From NCBI RefSeq assembly GCF_002563655.1, contig NZ_PDIY01000001.1, forward strand, positions 4,394,501 to 4,458,500: a DNA stretch of 64,000 nucleotides, in the 5' to 3' direction. This document shows positions 25,232 to 32,749 of this stretch, one piece after another. The notes beneath the pieces were generated by a model, which saw nothing but the letters and a program-made list of their open reading frames with translations, ran no database searches and was not told the origin of the DNA. Source of the stretch: Bacillus sp. es.034. GTDB taxonomy: Bacteria > Bacillota > Bacilli > Bacillales > Bacillaceae_B. The position numbers and the translations under genes were made by a program. Position 1 is the stretch's first letter, and every line of letters starts with the position of its first letter.

Positions 25232-25280
25232 GCCCTTCCCCCTGGGACGATAACGTTTTGTCGAACCTGGGGTCAGTCAC
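25232..25280. repeat. Degenerate copy of the 24.35-kb repeat
   Basis: gataacgttttgtcgaacct then ggggtcagtcac, matching 24361-24393 at most positions. The rest of 25128-25435 holds no gene that I can support. Confidence 0.4.
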
Positions 25281-25450
25281 AAATATATGAAGTAAAGCAC
25301 CCATATGTTTAAGTGAATATATTCAAAATCAGGGGAAAATTTCATATTATAATCAAACCTTGTTTATTCATTGTTTACTTAACCTATCTTCGAATGTCTT
25401 AAGTATAACCACCTGCATTAGAGATAACCTATCTTATGGAGGTGCTCAAC

Positions 25451-25939
25451 ATGAGTCGTAAATTTGAAAAAAATCTTATAAGATTGCTTTATTTCTTTGG
25501 TATTAGTTCCTTTATTTACTTAATTAAAAAACCACTTGCAAAGGACTGGCTCCTTGTTTTCTTAATTAAAAGTTATTATGCATCATTGGTCGATCAACTA
25601 ATTGTAAGTAAAGGTTATGTTAAATATCCCACCCGATTTCCAAAACGAGTTAGAACAAGTTTGGTTTTTGATTACATACTTTTCCCAATTTCTTGTGTCT
25701 TTTATAATCAAATGACTAAGGATTCTCGCATGATTCAGTGCCTTTTAAAAGTTCTGTATTTCAGTGTACCGATGACTATTACTGAGCTATGGCTAGAAAA
25801 AAATACTCAGCTTGTTAAATATAAAAAGGGGTGGAATTGGAAAACCACTTTCTATTCGCTTTCTTTTTCCTTTTTATTGGTCAGATTTTCAATGTCTATT
25901 ATAAGAAGTCTCTTCAATACTAAATACCATTTTTCTTAA
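25451..25939 (+). CDS. CBO0543-family membrane protein
   Basis: This 162-residue protein has hydrophobic segments near residues 13-27, 33-50, 78-95, 103-118 and 135-152. The C-terminal ELWLEKNTQLVKYKKGWNW is the signature I associate with the CBO0543 family, widespread in spore-forming Firmicutes and of unknown function. The start at 25451 has GGAGGTG 7 bases upstream. It is separate from the coat cluster that begins 225 bases later, though the shared orientation and sporulation context are suggestive. Confidence 0.7.
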   Translation: MSRKFEKNLIRLLYFFGISSFIYLIKKPLAKDWLLVFLIKSYYASLVDQLIVSKGYVKYPTRFPKRVRTSLVFDYILFPISCVFYNQMTKDSRMIQCLLKVLYFSVPMTITELWLEKNTQLVKYKKGWNWKTTFYSLSFSFLLVRFSMSIIRSLFNTKYHFS

Positions 25940-26163
25940 GATTGAGTTTCTTAATCACAAGAGAGTAAAACTTCTTCCCTTCGTGTTCAACCAGATATTT
26001 CTGGTTAAACATTTTTTAGAACAAGAAAAAGACCGCCACAACAATCTTCCTTCACAATGTATAAATGTTCCAACCATTCGAGAAAAAACATTAAAGAATT
26101 TTTTCCTCCTATTTTGGAACAATACAATTTGATTGCATTAACGAATAAGGAGGTTGATTAGAA

Positions 26164-26409
26164 ATGGATATTCAAAAATTAGCCGATCATGAGTCATTAG
26201 ATTTACATGAAGTTATTAACTTTAAAACCCTTTGCTTAGCCAAATCAAAACTAATGCAAGGATTGGTGTTTGATCAGGATTTGAGAAATTTAATGAAAAA
26301 AGATGTTGACCAATCAATCCAAGCCCTTGGAGAGTTACAGGCAATCTATGCTCGAGCACCTTTTGAAGCACCTGTTCCTCAAAATCGCCCAACACCAATT
26401 GTTAATTGA
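26164..26409 (+). CDS. yraG: Spore coat protein, YraG-like
   Basis: This 81-residue helical protein (HEVINFKTLCLAKSKLMQGL, then DQDLRNLMKKDVDQSIQAL) belongs to the CotF-related coat proteins. It closely parallels the 64-residue protein at 27968, which shares HEV, FKT.CL.KSK and D..L...M..D. It opens a five-gene cluster in the order known in B. subtilis as yraG-yraF-adhB-yraE-yraD. GGAGG lies about 10 bases before the ATG. Location in the spore coat is inferred from family. Confidence 0.8.
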   Translation: MDIQKLADHESLDLHEVINFKTLCLAKSKLMQGLVFDQDLRNLMKKDVDQSIQALGELQAIYARAPFEAPVPQNRPTPIVN

Positions 26410-26426
26410 AAGGCAGGTAAAGACCA

Positions 26427-26795
26427 TTGAATAATGACTATTTAGATCCGATAAACGCGTTACATGTTCCCGAGCTTGCAGACACCACCTTTGCGATGGA
26501 TTTACTTCTTCGTGCCAAAGAAGGTGTCCGCAGTATTGCTGTCGCATTAACGGAGTCCGCATCACCTGATGTTAGAATCCTCTTGCGAAAACAGTTAATG
26601 CAAGGGATTGACATGCATCAAGAAATTACAGACCTAATGATTAATAAAAAATGGTTCCATCCATATGAACTAAGTGAACAGTATAAACTAGATCAACTCT
26701 CAGCCAACAATACATTGATGATTGGCAAAATGAATCTATTTCCTGTTGAGACCAATAGAAAAGGGTTATTTGACCGGACACCTGATGATCACTAA
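26427..26795 (+). CDS. yraF: Spore coat protein, YraF/CotF-like
   Basis: This 122-residue protein starts at a TTG (26427). The segment [20 protein letters not shown], then ESASPDVR and the acidic helix [18 protein letters not shown], are features of the CotF coat family, probably a ferritin-like helical bundle. It is 17 bases after yraG and 18 before adhB. The paralogue at 28181 has the same layout (VAMDLLIAAKSGVRNFAMAV and YMEEKGWYHAW). Confidence 0.8.
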   Translation: MNNDYLDPINALHVPELADTTFAMDLLLRAKEGVRSIAVALTESASPDVRILLRKQLMQGIDMHQEITDLMINKKWFHPYELSEQYKLDQLSANNTLMIGKMNLFPVETNRKGLFDRTPDDH

Positions 26796-26813
26796 CACTG
26801 GAGGCTGTAACCA

Positions 26814-27950
26814 ATGAAGGCAGTAACGTATCAAGGTATTAAGAATGTTGTAGTCAAAGACGTTCCAGATCCAAAGATTGAAAAACCAGATGACATGATT
26901 ATTAAAGTAACGAGTACAGCTATATGTGGGTCTGATTTACATTTAATTCATGGCATGATTCCTAACCTGCAAGAAAACTATGTTATTGGCCATGAACCGA
27001 TGGGAATTGTTGAAGAGGTTGGACCAAATGTTACGAAAGTAAAAAAAGGGGATCGGGTTATTATTCCTTTTAACATTGCCTGCGGGGAATGCATGTATTG
27101 TAAAAACCATTTGGAAAGCCAATGTGATAATTCTAATGATAATGGTGACATGGGAGCGTATTTCGGATATTCGGGAACGACTGGCGGTTATCCAGGCGGG
27201 CAAGCTGAATATTTGAGAGTGCCGTTTGCCAACTTTACTCATTTCAAAATCCCTGAGACTTGTGAAGAACCTGATGAAAAGTTATCAGTTATTGCCGATG
27301 CGATGACTACAGGTTTTTGGAGTGTTGACAATGCAGGCGTAAAGGCCGGAGATACAGTTATTGTATTTGGCTGCGGTCCGGTTGGTCTTTTTGCTCAAAA
27401 ATTCTGCTGGTTAAAAGGAGCAAAGCGAGTAATTGCCGTTGATTACGTCAATTATCGTCTGCAGCACGCCAAGCGCACTAACAAAGTAGAAATTGTTAAC
27501 TTTGAGGACCATGTGAATGTAGGAAATTATCTTAAGGAAATTACCAAAGGCGGGGCAGATGTTGTTATTGACGCTGTTGGTATGGACGGTAAAATGACTG
27601 ATATGGAGTTCCTTGCGAGTGGAATGAAGCTCCAAGGGGGAGCATTCAGTGCGTTTATAATGGCTTCACAAGCAGTGCGTAAAGGCGGAACAATTCAAGT
27701 CACGGGCGTTTACGGCGGTAAATATAATGGATTCCCAATGGGAGATATTATGAACCGAAACGTCAATATTCGAACTGGACAAGCACCTGTTATTCATTAT
27801 ATGCCATATATGTTTGAATTAGTTTCGACCGGAAAAATTGATCCAGGAGATGTCGTAAGTCATGTCCTTCCTCTTAGTGAAGCAAAACATGGCTATGAGA
27901 TTTTTGACACAAAAATGGATGAATGTATTAAAGTCGTGTTGAAACCTTAA
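26814..27950 (+). CDS. adhB: Zinc-dependent alcohol/aldehyde dehydrogenase
   Basis: This 378-residue medium-chain dehydrogenase has catalytic zinc ligands in AICGSDLHL (Cys about 38) and GHEPMG (His about 62), and a structural zinc lobe in CGECMYCKNHLESQC (about 92-106). The cofactor fold is VIVFGCGPVGLFAQK near 183-197. It resembles the glutathione-independent formaldehyde dehydrogenase branch. It lies inside the spore-coat cluster between yraF and yraE, as in B. subtilis, which suggests a role in sporulation or spore outgrowth. The substrate is unknown. Confidence 0.88.
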   Translation: MKAVTYQGIKNVVVKDVPDPKIEKPDDMIIKVTSTAICGSDLHLIHGMIPNLQENYVIGHEPMGIVEEVGPNVTKVKKGDRVIIPFNIACGECMYCKNHLESQCDNSNDNGDMGAYFGYSGTTGGYPGGQAEYLRVPFANFTHFKIPETCEEPDEKLSVIADAMTTGFWSVDNAGVKAGDTVIVFGCGPVGLFAQKFCWLKGAKRVIAVDYVNYRLQHAKRTNKVEIVNFEDHVNVGNYLKEITKGGADVVIDAVGMDGKMTDMEFLASGMKLQGGAFSAFIMASQAVRKGGTIQVTGVYGGKYNGFPMGDIMNRNVNIRTGQAPVIHYMPYMFELVSTGKIDPGDVVSHVLPLSEAKHGYEIFDTKMDECIKVVLKP

Positions 27951-27967
27951 GGAAGGAGGTATAAAAA

Positions 27968-28162
27968 ATGAACTACGCCTTGCATGAAGTTCTTGAGGTC
28001 CATGAGATGGCTGCATTTAAGACCAATTGTCTGACTAAGTCCAAAACGATGAAAGCGTTAGTTACAGATCAGCAATTAAAAGATATTATGCAGCAAGACA
28101 TTGATGTATCTACAAAACAATTACAAGAATATGCTTCTATTCTTTCGAACGCTAAGCAGTAA
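27968..28162 (+). CDS. yraE: Spore coat protein, YraE-like
   Basis: A 64-residue helical protein paralogous to yraG in this cluster (MNYALHEVLEVHEMAAFKTN, then QLKDIMQQDIDVSTKQLQEY). AAGGAGG lies 8 bases before the ATG. It is 17 bases after adhB, so the operon structure is clear. Confidence 0.8.
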   Translation: MNYALHEVLEVHEMAAFKTNCLTKSKTMKALVTDQQLKDIMQQDIDVSTKQLQEYASILSNAKQ

Positions 28163-28180
28163 ATTAGGAGGTGAATGAAC

Positions 28181-28480
28181 ATGAATCCAATCGTTGAAAA
28201 TTTAACTGGCATGAACGCACTATCGGATCAAGTGGTTGCAATGGATTTACTGATTGCAGCTAAGAGTGGAGTTAGAAATTTTGCCATGGCTGTTACAGAA
28301 TCAGGAACGCCGGAAATTAAAGAAATGCTCACTCGTCATTTAACAGATGCTCTTGATATGCATGAACAAGTTTCTTTATATATGGAAGAAAAAGGATGGT
28401 ATCATGCTTGGGATACAAACGAACAAATCGATTTAGATTTAAATAATATTGATACAGCATTGAACTTACCAACTCTATAA
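28181..28480 (+). CDS. yraD: Spore coat protein, YraD/CotF-like
   Basis: This CotF-family coat protein of 99 residues is paralogous to yraF. The start at 28181 is preferred: AGGAGGTG is 6-7 bases upstream, whereas the ATG two codons earlier is too close. Conserved pieces are VAMDLLIAAKSGVRNFAM, TESGTPEIK and LDMHEQVSLYMEEKGWYHAW. It is the last gene of the coat cluster. Confidence 0.8.
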   Translation: MNPIVENLTGMNALSDQVVAMDLLIAAKSGVRNFAMAVTESGTPEIKEMLTRHLTDALDMHEQVSLYMEEKGWYHAWDTNEQIDLDLNNIDTALNLPTL

Positions 28481-28523
28481 AAAAATAGGAACAGTTTAGG
28501 ATTACCAACCAAAACTGTTCCTA
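28479..28523 (-). terminator. Terminator of the royal-jelly-family gene
   Basis: A perfect 12-bp stem, taggaacagttt (28486-28497) and aaactgttccta (28512-28523); the minus-strand RNA continues into seven U. It could also slow rightward transcripts from the coat cluster. Confidence 0.75.
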
Positions 28524-28602
28524 ACAAACCAAAAAATATTTAAATATATAATCCCCCCTTTTGTGCCCACAATTTTTTTACAATTACAAATTCGTTTTTT
28601 CA

Positions 28603-29697
28603 TCAAATGGTAGGAGCAGGAAATTCACCAATTTTCATACGAAGTAAACTATAAGGTTTTTGTCGCAGATCTTTTCCATAATGAAATCTTGCCTGCCGGT
28701 GTAATTGGTTCACAATGACATATAAGTATCCATCCGGACCAATCGAAAAAGTATCCGGCCATAAAATTCTCGGGTCATGTGCGATGGTTTCCATTGTGCC
28801 ATTTGGCCATATCTTTCGGATACTATTATTCTCATAATCTCCAGCATAAACGGCCCCTTTTGCATCTGTAATCATTCCATCAGATGCACCTTTTTCTCCC
28901 CAATACTCCACATGATAAGGTAAATCCATGTCCGGTATATTTCTGTCTCTCAGGGCTTCTGTGGGAATCGAGTATAGATGACGGCTTGTTAGTGGACAAA
29001 AATATAATACCTTTCCATTGGGAGAAATCGCAATACCGTCAGACGCTAATCTAAATGGAGAAGTTCCGCCATCTTTATTTCGATTCATCAACACTTTCCC
29101 TTCTACTTTCGGTATAAAATAGGGATCCGGTGAAGTTGAATTTGCTCCAGTTAACCGTCTAAACGCGTTGCCATTTTCTAAATCTAAAACGATAATACCT
29201 CCTGGTCCTTTGGAAGAAGAATCCGTTATATAGGCATAACCAGCGTTTCCAACACGAAAATCAAATCGGACATCATTAAGGTAAGTTGTTGGCAGGACTA
29301 CATCTTCTGTGAAGGTATACACTCTTCTAATTGTATTGGTTTTTAAATCAACAGCGACTAATTTTGCTCCACCTTTAATTGGTTCAGAAAAATTTGGTGC
29401 CGCTGTATCTAATACCCAAAGCGTTCCCCTTCCATCCACCACTACACTTTGGACACTGATGAAAGTCGTTCTGATATTCCCAGCGTTAACCAAATTGGTT
29501 TGTAAGTTAGGGTAAGGCTGCAGTTTATCTTCCACAATTTCGGCAACCGTAAATTGAACATCGTCTCCCCACTTCGGAAAACAAATGAAAATACGACCAG
29601 TTTCCGAAACACTAACACCTGTAGGCATAGCTCCATTAAATGTATAAACTAGTTCAAACTTACCGAAATATTTTTCACTAGGTAACATTAGCTTCAT
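28603..29697 (-). CDS. Major royal jelly / yellow-family protein
   Basis: This 364-residue beta-propeller-like protein has MRJP/yellow features: GVSVSETGRIFICFPKWGDD near residue 30, LWVLDTAAP near 92, LNDVRFD near 140, YITDSSSKGPGGIIVLDLE near 158, SDGIAISPNGKVLYFCPL near 220, and WPDTFSIGPDGYLYV near 320. The start at 29697 has AGGAGG 6 bases upstream. There is no signal peptide, so the product appears cytosolic. Bacterial homologues are scattered and of unknown role; insect yellow proteins bind small ligands or act in melanin metabolism. It is transcribed convergently with the coat cluster. Confidence 0.8.
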   Translation of the reverse strand: MKLMLPSEKYFGKFELVYTFNGAMPTGVSVSETGRIFICFPKWGDDVQFTVAEIVEDKLQPYPNLQTNLVNAGNIRTTFISVQSVVVDGRGTLWVLDTAAPNFSEPIKGGAKLVAVDLKTNTIRRVYTFTEDVVLPTTYLNDVRFDFRVGNAGYAYITDSSSKGPGGIIVLDLENGNAFRRLTGANSTSPDPYFIPKVEGKVLMNRNKDGGTSPFRLASDGIAISPNGKVLYFCPLTSRHLYSIPTEALRDRNIPDMDLPYHVEYWGEKGASDGMITDAKGAVYAGDYENNSIRKIWPNGTMETIAHDPRILWPDTFSIGPDGYLYVIVNQLHRQARFHYGKDLRQKPYSLLRMKIGEFPAPTI

Positions 29698-29866
29698 AAT
29701 ATCCTCCTCAAGCATTCAAACGGGATATCACCTATATATGTTGTAAACTTTTTCTAGTGCCTGTTTTTTTAGTAAGTTATCGATACGGAAAAACGATTGA
29801 ATTGATTGTTTTCGGTTGTTTCGGAAACGTACCAATACCTTTTCCAATTTCTTATTAAGCATGGGT

Positions 29867-29893
29867 AAGCATGGGGACGGTTCTCCCGCTTCC
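29867..29893. repeat. Interspersed GGGACGGTTCT repeat, copy 5
   Basis: aagcatggggacggttctcccgcttcc followed by atttcatccacttaa, the same extension as copy 3. Confidence 0.75.
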
Positions 29894-29904
29894 ATTTCAT
29901 CCAC

Positions 29905-30373
29905 TTAACACCTCACCCCAGCCTCCTTACATCCCTCCCACAACTCCCGATAACTCACCAACCCATATCCATCCCCACGCCTCTCCCGCTTCTCACCCAA
30001 CACCCCCACCAGCACCCCATACACCTTCAAACTCTCCATCCGAACCTCCAACTCATTCCCCTTCGCATAATCCGTCACCAACATCCCAATCCCTCCCCAT
30101 TTATCATCACCTGTCCTTGAACCAACGGATCTGTCCCTCCGGCTCACTCAAACCGAAGCAACAGAACCGTCCCCCTGCTTCATCCATCCCCCAACGAAAC
30201 CGCCCAAACTCTTTCACAAACTCCAACTTCACCGTCCCCACCGGTCCATTCCGGTTCTTCGCAATTTTTAATTCCACTTCCTGCCCGTTCTTCGAATCCA
30301 GATGAATCCACGGGGACAGGTACTCCGGTCTTTTTTTCAGAAAAAAACCGCGGTACTTGTTTTTCTCGTGCAT
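29905..30373 (-). pseudogene. Decayed fragment with DnaB-helicase C-terminal motif
   Basis: The minus strand codes for EVELKIAKNRNGPVGTVKLE, the characteristic C-terminal motif of replicative DnaB helicases (ii-AKqRNGPVGTV). It has no ATPase core and is followed by unrelated short frames, one of which (LVSYRELWEGCKEAGV) recurs at 2.8 kb. Copies of the GGGACGGTTCT and GGACAGGTAC repeats are embedded in it. I read it as a broken remnant of a helicase gene, perhaps from a mobile element. No intact gene can be called between 29.7 and 30.5 kb. Confidence 0.55.
30155..30181. repeat. Interspersed GGGACGGTTCT repeat, copy 6 (inverted)
   Basis: gaagcaacagaaccgtcccc followed by ctgcttc is the reverse complement of the common unit, lying inside the DnaB-like relic. 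Confidence 0.65.
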
Positions 30374-30517
30374 CGTCCGTAGCCGATTCAGACTACCTAA
30401 GGAAAATAAATGGAATCATTAACCTATTTTCCGGTAAGATAAAATAGACAGGTAGTTTCAGAGAATTAGAATAATAGATTTTGAGACAGGAAACGAAATA
30501 AGCAATGGAGGGTAGAT

Positions 30518-31348
30518 ATGGCGTTTAAAATTTTCATCATGGTTTTGTTGGTCTATTCGGTGGCGAATTTGGTTTTTTTCATCTTTTATCCCTTAAAATA
30601 TCATTTGTCTCTTCGGACACTGCGGAAAAGCCTTTATACATTGTTTATAGTAGCGATATCCACCGGTTTGTTGATAGATGAACTCCAATTGTCTAATTGG
30701 GAGTTTATCTTGACCTTGACTTCAATCGTGATTTTCATGGATTTAGCCATTCTTCTCACTCCGAGCATTATGAAAATTTGGAGTGCCGAGTTTCAATACA
30801 CCGATTATGTTGAAGATATCATCAAGACCAATGACAAGATCCATAAGGCCATGGTCTACCGAGTTGAAGCAGTCTCTGAAATGATCCAGAAAAACAATGA
30901 GCTTCTCTCACCATCAAGGAGTTACACGGAACAAGAGTTAAAAAACTATCTGGATATATATGCAGAGAAGTTCGGATTCAACGTGCAGATTCACCGGATC
31001 CGGGATATAGAGTTTTCAGCAGATGATGTAGATCCGGCCGTGATAGGAGGATTGGCTGCTGATGAGATCCAAGTACTTGTCGAAGCCTACCGCTTAACAG
31101 AAGGAATCAGGATGACAGTAGAACAAATCAAGACCATAAATAATTTTGCTTTAAACAGTGAAGAAGAGGATGTAGAAAGCCTGGCACAATCCGCTGTCGT
31201 GTCCCTTGTTGATGACGAAAGCATGCTTGTACCGGTATTTACGAATACAGACCAGTTCATTATCGTCTTAAAAAAGGAAATGGGTGATGTGTTAGAGGTA
31301 GATGCGATTCACATCACCAATTTAATCTATCTCTTCTATTCGCTTTAA
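30518..31348 (+). CDS. spoIISA: SpoIISA-family membrane toxin
   Basis: This 276-residue protein has three N-terminal membrane helices (about residues 4-24, 37-53, 62-82), then a cytosolic domain of about 190 residues with a coiled start (IIKTNDKIHKAMVYRVEAVS) and a C-terminal GAF-like part ending FIIVLKKEMGDVLEVDAIHI then LIYLFYSL. This topology and the tail match SpoIISA of B. subtilis, which disrupts the envelope unless bound by SpoIISB. GGAGGG lies 5 bases before the ATG. A small basic gene with its own promoter follows, as in the known module. The sequence is diverged, so the family call is by topology and tail motif. Confidence 0.75.
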   Translation: MAFKIFIMVLLVYSVANLVFFIFYPLKYHLSLRTLRKSLYTLFIVAISTGLLIDELQLSNWEFILTLTSIVIFMDLAILLTPSIMKIWSAEFQYTDYVEDIIKTNDKIHKAMVYRVEAVSEMIQKNNELLSPSRSYTEQELKNYLDIYAEKFGFNVQIHRIRDIEFSADDVDPAVIGGLAADEIQVLVEAYRLTEGIRMTVEQIKTINNFALNSEEEDVESLAQSAVVSLVDDESMLVPVFTNTDQFIIVLKKEMGDVLEVDAIHITNLIYLFYSL

Positions 31349-31357
31349 AACGAACCG

Positions 31358-31366
31358 TGGTATAAT
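31358..31366 (+). promoter_or_regulatory. Extended -10 promoter for the antitoxin
   Basis: tggtataat forms an extended -10 element (TGnTATAAT) in the 53-base gap between toxin and antitoxin; no good -35 is seen. A separate antitoxin promoter is also known for B. subtilis spoIISB. Confidence 0.55.
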
Positions 31367-31401
31367 GATAGAAAGACCACTTCAATAAGGGAGGGTTTTA
31401 C

Positions 31402-31587
31402 ATGATCGGGCAATTTAAAGAAAAAGAATCAAGAAAAGGGAAAGTGATCACAGTAAACGGCCGGCGGGTAAAAGTGTCAGCCAGTGCTTCCAGAGTGACC
31501 CATCTATCTGAGAAATCAACGAGTAAAATGTCTCTGAATGTCCAGCAGTTGAATAAAAAGGTGCTGCAATTTATCAACAATCAATAG
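31402..31587 (+). CDS. spoIISB: Putative SpoIISB-type antitoxin
   Basis: A 61-residue, strongly basic, hydrophilic protein (KGKVITVNGRRVKVSASASR, with a C-terminal helix LNVQQLNKKVLQFINNQ). GGGAGGG lies 7 bases before the ATG. Size, charge and position right after the SpoIISA-like toxin fit SpoIISB, an intrinsically disordered peptide that wraps the toxin's cytosolic domain. Sequence similarity to the B. subtilis peptide is too low to judge by eye, so the call rests on context. Confidence 0.6.
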   Translation: MIGQFKEKESRKGKVITVNGRRVKVSASASRVTHLSEKSTSKMSLNVQQLNKKVLQFINNQ

Positions 31588-31704
31588 AAGTAACAAGACT
31601 CGCAGGAAGCACAATCATGCATCCTGCGTTTTTATTTAGTTGTATACTTCTTCCCCCTCCTGAATAAGATGGATAGTAATGAAACCCTGACAGGAGGGAA
31701 AAAC

Positions 31705-31833
31705 ATGGACAAGAACCCAAATAAGAAACCAACCCCCAAAAAAGTCACGCATCTCAAAGGCGAAACTAAAATAGATAAAAAGAATAAAGAAGCACTGAAA
31801 GTCATTAAGTCAATCAAAGGGATGTTTGGGTAA
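31705..31833 (+). CDS. 42-residue basic peptide, unknown
   Basis: CAGGAGGG stands 7 bases before an ATG opening a 42-codon frame (MDKNPNKKPTPKKVTHLKGE ... VIKSIKGMFG). About one third of the residues are lysine, and there are no hydrophobic segments. A bidirectional hairpin terminator follows at 31885. I do not recognise a family. The excellent ribosome site and terminator support a real gene, independent of the toxin-antitoxin pair. Confidence 0.6.
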   Translation: MDKNPNKKPTPKKVTHLKGETKIDKKNKEALKVIKSIKGMFG

Positions 31834-31884
31834 GGTAGGGGATAGACAGCAGGATGAAATCGTTCTAAAAAGAATATGATACAT

Positions 31885-31914
31885 AAAAAAGCAAGCATTG
31901 AGCTCGCTTTTTTT
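31885..31914. terminator. Bidirectional terminator
   Basis: gcaagc/gctcgc stem between six A and seven T. The mismatch becomes a G-U pair in the minus-strand RNA. It can serve both the small basic peptide gene and the leftward flavin-reductase operon ending at 32115. The DNA from 31915 to 32114 contains no gene; it holds an AAAACCGCGGTACC-type repeat near 32078. Confidence 0.7.
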
Positions 31915-32114
31915 AATGTGTATATGGGCGTGACTGCTATGTCCAAAATAAAAAGCCATAATCATGCAGCGACTTCTTAATAGACAATTAAAACGCTGCT
32001 CGAGATGTTACAAGACAGAAAATCCTCATTAATCAAACATCAACCGTAGGGTCAGGCAATCCGGTTTATTTCAATTAAAAAACCGCGGTACCTATCCCCC
32101 ATGCCCCCAACCAC

Positions 32115-32711
32115 TCACCTCGGCAAATAAAAATAATCCCCCATCTCACTATAATTACCCGCCAGCCTCCCGAGCGGCTGCAGTTTATCCAAATCAATCT
32201 TATAGTTTCCTAAATAATACTCTTCATTAATATGATAACGCAGCATTCGGCCGATGATTAAGTGATCGCTCCCAAGCTGAATAATCTGTTCAAGCCTGCA
32301 TTCCATTTGGATGGGGGCCTCTTTCACACGCTTCGGTCTCACAACGACACTGTCAACCCCCGTCACTCCCGCCGCTTCAAACTCATCAACGCTGCTCGGA
32401 AGGTTATCAGCACTCTTCTGCATTTCATTTCCCAGGAATGTGGGAACGACATTAATCACAAATTCTTTCTGTCCCCGAATATTAACGAGCGTATCCTTTT
32501 CCGTCCCTTCCCTCTCTCCCACACCTGGTCCAACAGAAATCGAGAGCATAGGCGGATTCCTTGACGCCACCGAAAAAAAGCTGAACGGCGCAAGATTCAA
32601 TTCGCCCGATTCGGATATGGTGGACACCCATGCGATGGGCCTCGGCACCACGGATCCGCTCAACAGTTTATAGACTTGTTTTTCTTCTAACTCTTCAGGA
32701 TTAAATTCCAC
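32115..32711 (-). CDS. Flavin reductase-like protein (FMN-binding split barrel)
   Basis: This protein of about 198 residues has the DIM6/NTAB flavin-reductase signature VVPRPIAWVSTIS then LNLAPFSFFSVASRNPPML (residues about 20-60), and EFVINVV near 85. Such proteins bind FMN and either reduce flavin for a partner oxygenase or act on their own substrates. The GTG at 32711 is preferred (AAGGAG 9 bases upstream); an ATG three codons earlier abuts the ribosome site. It is the last gene of the leftward catabolic cluster, 38 bases after an MFS transporter. Confidence 0.8.
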   Translation of the reverse strand: MEFNPEELEEKQVYKLLSGSVVPRPIAWVSTISESGELNLAPFSFFSVASRNPPMLSISVGPGVGEREGTEKDTLVNIRGQKEFVINVVPTFLGNEMQKSADNLPSSVDEFEAAGVTGVDSVVVRPKRVKEAPIQMECRLEQIIQLGSDHLIIGRMLRYHINEEYYLGNYKIDLDKLQPLGRLAGNYSEMGDYFYLPR

Positions 32712-32749
32712 TATTCCCATCTCCTTTCATGTGCATCTGAATCTCATAC

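Noticed and set aside
29871..30305. 144-codon plus-strand proline/serine-rich frame
   Set aside because: Low-complexity antisense of the decayed DnaB-like relic, starting inside a repeat copy.
31632..31946. 104-codon minus-strand frame
   Set aside because: It runs antisense through the small basic gene and its terminator, and has no ribosome site; a shadow.
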